Shown: piece after piece, positions 32,712 to 38,602 of the stretch
Position numbering within the stretch: position 1 is the first letter of the stretch
How the letters are laid out: every line of letters starts with the position of its first letter
DNA from: an uncultured Aeromonadaceae bacterium
Lineage (GTDB): Bacteria; Pseudomonadota; Gammaproteobacteria; Enterobacterales; Aeromonadaceae
Assembly (NCBI GenBank): GCA_945957385.1
Contig: CAMFKP010000038.1
Location: 1 to 38,602 of the forward strand
Direction: 5' to 3'
Length of the DNA: 38,602 nt
Notes under the pieces: model-generated
The model's database searches: none
What the model was told of the DNA's origin: nothing
The model's input: only the letters and a program-made list of their open reading frames with translations
Program-made: the position numbers and the translations under genes

Positions 32712-34082
32712 ATGAAAGTTGAAAAGAGTTCAGAGTATCCCTTGCTGCCGCGTCGGCAGCTGGACACGGCCACTCGGCAACATGCCGTAACCGGCCAGAA
32801 CGGGCTGGGTGGAGATGATGTCGCCCTGACTCAACCCGTGCGCGTTGGTCAATCCGTTTTGTATGTCTCATTAAGCAAGACCTTGTCGTTTGCCGAGACA
32901 TCATTTCGTGGTGCGGATAAAGCAAACGCTGCGACCAATGATGATGAGACGGTTGTACCGACAGAAGATAATCCGCTGGGATTCGATTACAAGAAGGTCG
33001 CTAAAAACGTCTTGGGTTTTGTTACTGGCTACATCCGCAAGGCCCAGGCAGATGGTGCGGATGAGGACAAACTCAATGCGTTGTTGGAGCAGGCTCGCAA
33101 GGGGATCGATAGTGGCTTTGGTCAAGCTCGCGATGAGCTAAAGGGCATGGGCATGTTCAGTGAGGATCTGGACAAAGGCATCACCAAGAGCTACGACCGA
33201 ATTCAACATGGGCTTAAAGAGTTTGAAGATGAGCTGTTTGGTCGCAATGATAACAGCTCGGAAGAGGCGAACGCGGATACCCAGCCGCTCAGCCAAGGGG
33301 CCCCTGCTATCGACAAGAGTGGCGCCTTGCTGGATCTCGCCTTGAGTAACCGCAATCAGGCGAGTGTGGACTTGGTGACCAAGGAAGGGGATAAGGTGTC
33401 GATTCGGTTTGATGACCAATCGGGCTGGCGTTACCAGAATAGCAGTGGCGCCCATCGCAAAGCCCTGGCGGCCTACAGTGATACCGAGCGCGATATGAAA
33501 AACAGCGACGCTGTATCCAATAAATCGGCAGCACATCGTAACGGTAGTCAGCAAAATGCTGTCTATTACTCGCGCACATCCTCGTTTAGTTTTGCCGTTG
33601 AGGGCAATTTAAACCAGGACGAGCTAGCCTCCATTGGCGCTTTGGTCGAGAACATGGGCTCGCTGGCCGAACGCTTCTTTGGCGGTGATGTGACAGGGGC
33701 ATTGGATCAAGCGAAATCATTGAACTTGGATAACAGTCAGGTTGTGTCATTGGCGCTCGAGTTGCGACAAAACCACTCCTGGTCTGCGACATCCGGATTG
33801 CCGACCCAGGCGCCGACACCGCAATCGGTGAACGAGGTAGCTGATGTCAACGGCGCCGATACAGGTACCGATTTATCGAGCCTGTTTGGTCCTTTTGCTG
33901 ATTATCTGCAGCGTCTGCAAGAGATGGTTTCCCAAGCCAACACGCTGTTCGATCCGGAGCAACAGAACGCACTGACATCCTGGGTATTAAATCAGCGCGA
34001 AAATACCACGGAAGAGGGGAAAAAATTTCTCGACTTCAATGCCTATCTGCAAGGCATGCTGCAACAGCTAGCGGATAGCTGA
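32712..34082 (+). CDS. DUF5610-like protein of unknown function
   Basis: A 456-residue soluble, polar protein without signal peptide or membrane segment. A region at about 90-165 (NVLGFVTGYIRKAQADGADE then ARKGIDSGFGQARDELKGMG) resembles the DUF5610 domain as I remember it. Residues around 280-345 contain FSFAVEGNLNQDELASIGAL, an aromatic-rich strand region and a helix with FFGGDVTGALDQAKSLNL. The rest is low-complexity Asn/Asp/Ser-rich linker. Similar proteins occur in Shewanella, Vibrio and Pseudomonas relatives and I know no assigned function. The ATG has GGAG about 10 bases upstream. It is divergent from trmA and followed by a perfect hairpin before the adenosyltransferase-like gene. Confidence 0.75.
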   Translation: MKVEKSSEYPLLPRRQLDTATRQHAVTGQNGLGGDDVALTQPVRVGQSVLYVSLSKTLSFAETSFRGADKANAATNDDETVVPTEDNPLGFDYKKVAKNVLGFVTGYIRKAQADGADEDKLNALLEQARKGIDSGFGQARDELKGMGMFSEDLDKGITKSYDRIQHGLKEFEDELFGRNDNSSEEANADTQPLSQGAPAIDKSGALLDLALSNRNQASVDLVTKEGDKVSIRFDDQSGWRYQNSSGAHRKALAAYSDTERDMKNSDAVSNKSAAHRNGSQQNAVYYSRTSSFSFAVEGNLNQDELASIGALVENMGSLAERFFGGDVTGALDQAKSLNLDNSQVVSLALELRQNHSWSATSGLPTQAPTPQSVNEVADVNGADTGTDLSSLFGPFADYLQRLQEMVSQANTLFDPEQQNALTSWVLNQRENTTEEGKKFLDFNAYLQGMLQQLADS

Positions 34083-34091
34083 GGGTGGATT

Positions 34092-34113
34092 GCCAGCCCA
34101 GAAGCGGGCTGGC
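34092..34113 (+). terminator. Hairpin after the DUF5610-like gene
   Basis: A perfect 8-bp stem (GCCAGCCC / GGGCTGGC, loop AGAAGC) starts 10 bases after the stop codon. The downstream sequence AGACTTCC is not a proper T-tract, so termination may be partial. Confidence 0.55.
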
Positions 34114-34156
34114 AGACTTCCTGGCGATGATCATCAGCAGCACAGGAAGCATTACA

Positions 34157-34699
34157 ATGGCCTTGTCCAAAAGCTCGGATATACGAGAGCTATGTTATCC
34201 CTTCATTTTTGAAACACGCTCGACCTGTGATTACGAAATCCAGACCGATGAACTCTGCTGCCAGGTGGGTATGGTATTGGGTTATCTGGATGAGCGTTGG
34301 TTGCAGATGCGCGAGGATCTGACTCGTCTGCAGACTCTGATTTATCACCTGAATGGCTCAGTGCGTGGCAAAAATGGCATTTTTGAAGAGGATATCGACT
34401 GGTTGAAGCAACGCTACGATGCATATCAGCATATGTCGGCGGGACGCGTGGGCGGCTTTGTGTTACCGCAGGGCCCGATGCCGGTGCCAGTGTTGCATTT
34501 GTGCCGCTGTCAGGCCAAGAAGGTAGTCCGGGCACTGGTTCGATTGGATGAGGCCGGGGTGCCGGTTCCTCCGACTTTACCGCGCTTTGCCAACCTGCTG
34601 GCGAATTTCTTCTTCGTATTAACCGTCGTCATTAAGGCCGAGTTGAATGTCGAGGAGATTCCCTATCACAGTATCAACTACCCTTCACCGCGAACATGA
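34157..34699 (+). CDS. Degenerate PduO-type cobalamin adenosyltransferase-like protein
   Basis: A 180-residue helical protein resembling the five-helix bundle of PduO/CobA-type ATP:cob(I)alamin adenosyltransferases. Corresponding blocks are TDELCCQVGMVLGYL (family VDELNSxxG), FVLPQGPMPVPVLHLCRCQA (family FVLPGG...LHxCR) and FANLLANFFFVL (family NRLSDxLF). Compared with the human enzyme, Arg186 is kept (Arg117 here), but Arg190 and Arg191 are Lys, Glu193 is Val, and the N-terminal ATP loop (TKxGDxGxT) is missing. Catalysis is therefore doubtful; cobalamin binding or a regulatory role is possible. ATG 34157 has AGGAAG upstream. The gene ends just before the btuB promoter and riboswitch. Confidence 0.7.
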   Translation: MALSKSSDIRELCYPFIFETRSTCDYEIQTDELCCQVGMVLGYLDERWLQMREDLTRLQTLIYHLNGSVRGKNGIFEEDIDWLKQRYDAYQHMSAGRVGGFVLPQGPMPVPVLHLCRCQAKKVVRALVRLDEAGVPVPPTLPRFANLLANFFFVLTVVIKAELNVEEIPYHSINYPSPRT

Positions 34700-34703
34700 C
34701 GTC

Positions 34704-34732
34704 TGGTCATTGCTATTTCCTGTCCCTATAAT
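34704..34732 (+). promoter_or_regulatory. btuB promoter
   Basis: TGGTCA (34704-34709) and a perfect TATAAT (34727-34732) are separated by 17 bases. Transcription would start about base 34739, right at the 5' edge of the riboswitch. Confidence 0.75.
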
Positions 34733-34740
34733 CGCCCCGC

Positions 34741-34923
34741 CTGGTGCGACAAGCTTAATAGGGAATCCGGTGTGAATCCGGAGCTGACGCGCAGCGGTAT
34801 GGAGGCATAAGGTCGACAGGTCTGGTGTTATGCCAGACAGACACTGTCCAGCAGGATGGGAAGTCGTTGACCCAGGTGGTTGCCTCCAAGCCCGAAGACC
34901 TGCCAGATGCCATGCCGGCACCA
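34741..34923 (+). promoter_or_regulatory. Cobalamin (B12) riboswitch
   Basis: The btuB leader carries the conserved cobalamin aptamer landmarks in order: AGGGAATCCGGTGTGAATC, then CCGGAGCTGACGCGCAGCGGT. A variable arm around 34821-34846 pairs TCTGG with CCAGA. GGGAAGTCG and AAGCCCGAAGACCTGCC follow. Closing sequences GGTGC (34743-34747) and GCACC (34918-34922) can pair as the outer stem. Adenosylcobalamin binding is expected to hide the btuB ribosome site about 40 bases downstream. No intrinsic terminator is visible, so control is probably translational. Confidence 0.95.
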
Positions 34924-34968
34924 TTGCCGGTGACAACTGCATCGACACTACGCGAATTAGGGAATGCT

Positions 34969-36837
34969 ATGAAAAAAACTCTTCTGGCGGCAGGGCTGCT
35001 GCCAGTTGCGGCTATGGCCGCTTCCTCCACTGATACCTCTCAACCGCAGATCGTGGTCACAGCCACACGCTTTGCTGAACCGGAGGCCTCGATTCTGGCG
35101 CCGGTCAATATAGTGACGCGCCAGGAAATTGAACGTCTGCAAGCCAAGAGCGTCACGGATGTTATCAAGACGCTCCCCGGTATCGAAACCATCAACTACG
35201 GTGGCAAAGGTCAAAACAGCTCTACGGCTGTCCGCGGTGGTACCGCGTCGCAGACTCTGGTGTTGGTTGATGGCGTTCGTTTCAATTCCGTGACCTCGGG
35301 TGGCGCGGATCTGAATACCTTCCCTATCAATCAGGTAGAGCGCATCGAGTATGTGCGCGGAGCCAGGGCCTCCATCTACGGTGCTGACGCTATTGGCGGG
35401 GTGATTAACATCATTACTCGGCCAGATCCGGGTACCACAGAACATAAGGTTTCTATTGGCGCAGGTTCTCGACAACAGCGTGAGGCCAGCTGGACAAGCA
35501 GTGCTCGCATCGCCGAAAACGGGCAGTTGAAAGCGGCGGCCAGCTACCAGGATGAAGAGGGCTACAATGTGCACCCGGTCGCCGGCGTCAACGATGGCGA
35601 TAAACATGGTTACACCGGTTACAACGCGTTACTGGATTATCAACACCAGCTTAATAATCAATTCGGGCTGTTCGCTGCTGGACGCTGGTTCCGTAATAAG
35701 GCCCAGTATGACAATTCCTATAACAATGCTTGGGGCCAGCAGCATCAACGCAATGAGACCTGGTCTGATAACCAGAGTTATCAGTTGGGTGGCCGTTATC
35801 ACCTAAATGGTTACCAGAGTGAATTGCAGGGTAATATCGGGCGCGAGGATATTTACAACTATCCCGATAGCCAGAGCCGCGATGAGGCCAAAAATAAAAC
35901 CTACATCCGGCAGTACAACCTGAGCTGGTTGCATGATTTGGCTCTGAATGATGTTTGGCGCCTGGGAGCCGGTGTAGATTGGCGCCGGGATAAGCTGGAT
36001 GCTGATTCGCGCTCGGATGGCTTGCCGTATCCAGCTGCCACCACAGGGCGAGACAACACGGGCGTCTACTCTTTGTTGCAATACCAGTGGTCGCAGTGGC
36101 AGGCAGAAGTCAGTGGCCGCAGTGATGACAACGAAGAGTATGGTCGTCATAACACCTGGCAAACCGGAGCAGGTTGGCGCTTCCTGGAGGACTATCGTCT
36201 CTCTGCCCGCTATGGAACTGGCTTTCGCGCGCCGTCATTCAACGATCTGTATTATCCAGACCCCTATATGCCGGGTAACCCGGATCTGCATCCGGAGGAG
36301 TCACGTAACCGCGAGCTGATGCTGGATGGCGTCTCTGGTGTCTTGACCTGGCGCATGACGGGGTACCGCAATGATATTGATCAGATGATTCAATGGGCAC
36401 CGAACAACAGTGGCTTGTGGCGGCCAGAGAATGTGGGCAAGGCGCGTATCGATGGTTTGGAGCTGGAGGGCGAATTTGATACCGGCTGGTTAGCTCATCG
36501 CATTTCGCTTGAATTCAAAGACCCGCAGGATCTTAGCAAAGACAAGCAGTTACAACGTATTGCTCGTCGGAATGCTAAATGGGTAGCGCAAGGCGAGTGG
36601 CAGCAATACTCTGGCTCGCTCAGCTGGATCTACCAGGGTGAACGCTATGATGATGCAAGTAATAGCGTCACGCTTGGCGGCTATAGCGTCTGGGATCTGG
36701 CGGTAGGATATAAGCCGGCGGCAGCGTGGAAGCTCAATGGCAAGATTGCCAACTTGCTGGATAAAGAGTATGAAAGTGCCCAGGGTTACCCTGCCGCAGG
36801 GCGCAGTGTTTATCTGTCCGTTGATTATTTGCTGTGA
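34969..36837 (+). CDS. btuB: TonB-dependent vitamin B12 outer-membrane receptor BtuB
   Basis: A 22-strand outer-membrane transporter of 622 residues (E. coli 614) that imports cobalamin using TonB energy. The signal peptide MKKTLLAAGLLPVAAMA is followed by a TonB box in PQIVVTATRF. The plug domain (about 30-150) has TVRGGT-like AVRGGTASQTLVLVDGVRF and EYVRGARASIYGADAIGGV. The barrel contains FRAPSFNDLYYPDPY and NPDLHPEESRNRE. ATG 34969 follows AGGG; the open frame from 34825 lies inside the riboswitch and is rejected. The last residues are SVDYLL, without the usual terminal Phe of outer-membrane barrels. Controlled by the upstream cobalamin riboswitch. Confidence 0.97.
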   Translation: MKKTLLAAGLLPVAAMAASSTDTSQPQIVVTATRFAEPEASILAPVNIVTRQEIERLQAKSVTDVIKTLPGIETINYGGKGQNSSTAVRGGTASQTLVLVDGVRFNSVTSGGADLNTFPINQVERIEYVRGARASIYGADAIGGVINIITRPDPGTTEHKVSIGAGSRQQREASWTSSARIAENGQLKAAASYQDEEGYNVHPVAGVNDGDKHGYTGYNALLDYQHQLNNQFGLFAAGRWFRNKAQYDNSYNNAWGQQHQRNETWSDNQSYQLGGRYHLNGYQSELQGNIGREDIYNYPDSQSRDEAKNKTYIRQYNLSWLHDLALNDVWRLGAGVDWRRDKLDADSRSDGLPYPAATTGRDNTGVYSLLQYQWSQWQAEVSGRSDDNEEYGRHNTWQTGAGWRFLEDYRLSARYGTGFRAPSFNDLYYPDPYMPGNPDLHPEESRNRELMLDGVSGVLTWRMTGYRNDIDQMIQWAPNNSGLWRPENVGKARIDGLELEGEFDTGWLAHRISLEFKDPQDLSKDKQLQRIARRNAKWVAQGEWQQYSGSLSWIYQGERYDDASNSVTLGGYSVWDLAVGYKPAAAWKLNGKIANLLDKEYESAQGYPAAGRSVYLSVDYLL

Positions 36838-36918
36838 TGGACCCGCGAGGGGGGAGTGCGCTCCTTCCTCGCCTCGAGACAAGGCGTTATCATAGTGCGC
36901 CTTTTTCGGGGGAACACA

Positions 36919-37710
36919 GTGACAAAGCACGTCCTGATTTTTGATTCTGGTGTCGGTGGTCTTTCTGTCTATCAGGAGATCCGCAGGCTGTTGCCGGACG
37001 CTACTTATACCTACCTGTTTGATAATGCGCGTTTCCCATATGGTGAACTCTCCAGTGAAGAGCTCATTCCTCGTTGTTGCGCTTTGATTTCAGCATTGCA
37101 GGCGCAGCGACCGGCTGATCTGGTGGTCATTGCGTGCAATACAGCAAGTACCCAAGTCTTGCCGACGCTGCGTAGTCAATTGTCGGTTCCGGTTGTGGGC
37201 GTAGTTCCTGCCATCAAGCCGGCAGCACAGTTGACACGGATTGGACGTATCGGCCTGTTGGCGACACCAGCGACAGTATCGCGTCCCTATACTGAAAAAC
37301 TGATTAGAGAGTTCGCCAGCGATTGCACTGTGCTCAGAATTGGCTCAACAGAATTGGTGCTTGAGGCTGAACGTAAATTGGCCGGTAGCGCCGTGGACAT
37401 GAACTGTTTGCAGCGCGTGTTATCCCCATGGTTGGTCGACGAGCAGTCGCCTGATGTGATCATCTTGGGTTGTACCCATTTCCCTCTACTTAAAGAAGAG
37501 TTACACCAGGTGATGCCGCATGTACAACTTGTTGACTCTGGTGCGGCTGTCGCGAGACGGGTGCGCTCGCAGCTTGAGTTAGTTCCGGACCGAGCTCAGG
37601 GCGGACGGGAGTCGGTAGCTTACTGCAGCAAGCGGGATCAGAACGCATTACGCCTGACCCCCGCTTTAAACCGGTTTGGTTTTGAAATACTGCGCGAATT
37701 GAGCCTTTAG
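36919..37710 (+). CDS. murI: Glutamate racemase MurI
   Basis: MurI supplies D-glutamate for peptidoglycan by two-base, cofactor-independent racemisation. The two catalytic cysteines are Cys73 (VVIACNTAST) and Cys185 (ILGCTHFPLL). The substrate-binding FDSGVGGLSV lies at the N-terminus and PVVGVVPAIKPAA in the middle. It has 263 residues from GTG 36919, which is preceded by GGGGGA at 5 bases. The open frame from 36856 is rejected. It lacks the N-terminal extension of E. coli MurI (285 aa). The order btuB-murI followed by an rRNA operon matches E. coli. A long imperfect hairpin (36845-36872) after btuB may lessen read-through. Confidence 0.96.
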   Translation: MTKHVLIFDSGVGGLSVYQEIRRLLPDATYTYLFDNARFPYGELSSEELIPRCCALISALQAQRPADLVVIACNTASTQVLPTLRSQLSVPVVGVVPAIKPAAQLTRIGRIGLLATPATVSRPYTEKLIREFASDCTVLRIGSTELVLEAERKLAGSAVDMNCLQRVLSPWLVDEQSPDVIILGCTHFPLLKEELHQVMPHVQLVDSGAAVARRVRSQLELVPDRAQGGRESVAYCSKRDQNALRLTPALNRFGFEILRELSL

Positions 37711-37712
37711 CG

Positions 37713-37730
37713 ATGGCTTCGGGCCATTTT
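37713..37730. terminator. Weak terminator between murI and the RRM gene
   Basis: ATGGC (37713-37717) and GCCAT (37723-37727) flank a TTCGG loop and are followed by TTT. The stem is only 5 bp, so strength is doubtful. Confidence 0.45.
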
Positions 37731-37750
37731 GGCTAGGAGATACCAGCGCA

Positions 37751-38293
37751 TTATTCTACGTGGTCGCCCTGCTCGCGTTTTTCGTTTGCCTCTCTGACCT
37801 TGAGAGTCCGTTGCAAGTATTCACTTTCATTCAGCGCGGCAATCGCTTTTGCTGCATCTTGCTCTGGCATTTCAACAAAGCCATAACCACGGCGCTTACC
37901 TGTTTCTTTATCTTTCACCAGTCGCACCGACAGCACCATACCGTATGCGGCAAACAGTTTACGGATGGCGGCTTCATTGGCGCGGTAGGGCAGGTTGCCG
38001 ACGTATAACGTCTTTGCGACTCCTTGATACTCCTCGTTATCAAAAGAAGGAGCCTGATTTTCGGTTATGGAGTTCTGTTGCCGACAGGCTCCTTGAGAAG
38101 GGGCAGCACTGTCGTGACGCGGGGATGCGGTTCTGTTCAACCAGGAGCTCACAAAACTGGCTGCAAAAACCAGTATTGCAGTCATCACTGGGGATAGGGA
38201 TTGCCAAGATGAGATGGCAAAGGCAAATGCCGCCAATATCAGGGCCAGAACAATAATTCTAAAATAACAACCAGACGCAGGAGAGGTACTCAT
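37751..38293 (-). CDS. Membrane-anchored RNA-recognition-motif (RRM) protein
   Basis: A 180-residue protein. Two hydrophobic segments near the N-terminus (about residues 9-28 and 36-53) would anchor it in the inner membrane. A polar linker follows, then a single RRM domain (about 94-170) with RNP2 TLYVGNLPY and RNP1 KRRGYGFVEM, both with the aromatic RNA-contact residues. The C-terminal tail is charged. Both tails should face the cytoplasm if the two segments form a hairpin, placing RNA binding at the membrane. Start ATG 38291-38293 has GGTGAT upstream; ATG 38306-38308 is an alternative that adds 5 residues. Related proteins occur in Vibrio and Shewanella relatives; function unknown to me. 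Confidence 0.85.
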   Translation of the reverse strand: MSTSPASGCYFRIIVLALILAAFAFAISSWQSLSPVMTAILVFAASFVSSWLNRTASPRHDSAAPSQGACRQQNSITENQAPSFDNEEYQGVAKTLYVGNLPYRANEAAIRKLFAAYGMVLSVRLVKDKETGKRRGYGFVEMPEQDAAKAIAALNESEYLQRTLKVREANEKREQGDHVE

Positions 38294-38548
38294 CGTAATA
38301 ATCACCATATATAAGAATGAAGCATCGGAGGCCGATTCAAAGAGCGCATCAACATGTTAGTGACTTGTATTAACCGCAGCTAACGCCACGACTGTTTTAC
38401 GCTAGCGAGTTAACATTTTTCCGCTATAAAACAACGCCTCAATATGTTTCCAAAATGACCAAATGTGAATAAGTGTGTTGATAATGTGTAGGCTGCCTGG
38501 GTGTAAAAGGTGGCTGGGAAATTTATCAAATAAATCATGTTTTTTTAC

Positions 38549-38576
38549 TTGCCAACGAGCGCGGCATCCCTATAAT
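38549..38576 (+). promoter_or_regulatory. Ribosomal RNA P1-type promoter (rrn operon beyond the window)
   Basis: TTGCCA (38549-38554), 16 bases, then CCC-TATAAT-GCCGCC (TATAAT 38571-38576) match the layout of E. coli rrn P1 promoters, including the G+C-rich discriminator. An A+T-rich stretch just upstream (38519-38548) can act as UP element. Its position after murI predicts a 16S rRNA gene to the right of the window. The remaining 38294-38548 holds no gene that I can support. Confidence 0.8.
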
Positions 38577-38602
38577 GCCGCCTCGCTGACAGGGCAGAGA
38601 CG

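Noticed and set aside
34825..34968. N-terminal extension of the btuB frame
   Set aside because: It lies inside the cobalamin riboswitch and would precede the signal peptide.

Overview
The window is a G+C-rich gammaproteobacterial chromosome segment with an ordinary housekeeping backbone. Gene content and order (ubiC-ubiA-plsB next to lexA; zapB-rraA-hslUV-ftsN; priA-rpmE; trmA-btuB-murI followed by an rRNA promoter) match the enteric/Vibrio/Aeromonas side of the class. The malic enzyme beside rpmE, the FliL-like gene beside ubiC and the ArgS type lean towards Aeromonadales or relatives. The species cannot be named from the sequence alone. No prophage, insertion sequence, CRISPR array or tRNA was seen.

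Layout. 1-1616: the 3' part of a TetR-type regulator and an RbsR/PurR-like LacI-family repressor, sharing a terminator. 2055-6988: a complete high-affinity branched-chain amino acid ABC operon, livK-livH-livM-livG-livF. 7051-8648: glpE-glpG (sulfurtransferase and rhomboid protease) converging on a FliL-like periplasmic protein. 8750-13638: ubiC-ubiA (ubiquinone), plsB (phospholipid synthesis) and the SOS repressor lexA with two LexA boxes; dgkA, which lies between plsB and lexA in E. coli, is absent. 13659-17742: trmL, then fieF-cysE and a multi-spanning permease of unknown substrate, then zapB. 17761-23159, all on the minus strand: rraA, hslU-hslV behind a near-consensus heat-shock promoter, and argS-ftsN almost abutting. 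23371-25378: a stand-alone Lon N-terminal-domain protein and an ECF sigma/ChrR-type anti-sigma pair with a candidate autoregulated promoter. 25383-30031: priA, rpmE, a DTW-domain protein and a short malic enzyme.

30039-31464 is an iron-storage cluster: two complementary bacterioferritin subunits, one keeping the ferroxidase ligands and the other the haem-ligand methionine, divergent from bfd behind a Fur box. 31474-38576: trmA, a DUF5610-like protein, a degenerate cobalamin adenosyltransferase homologue ending just before the promoter of a cobalamin riboswitch, btuB, murI, a membrane-anchored RRM protein, and at the right edge a strong rRNA-type P1 promoter reading out of the window.

The least expected signals are: a diverged A+T-rich intergenic element present twice (10191-10412 and 20409-20589), ending in a nearly identical 33-bp hairpin-containing module; the adenosyltransferase-like protein beside the B12 riboswitch; the ArgS whose HIGH signature reads AVHH; the altered active-site loop in GlpG; and the two-subunit bacterioferritin. 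None is proof of a new system. The duplicated element and the B12-linked adenosyltransferase homologue deserve follow-up most.
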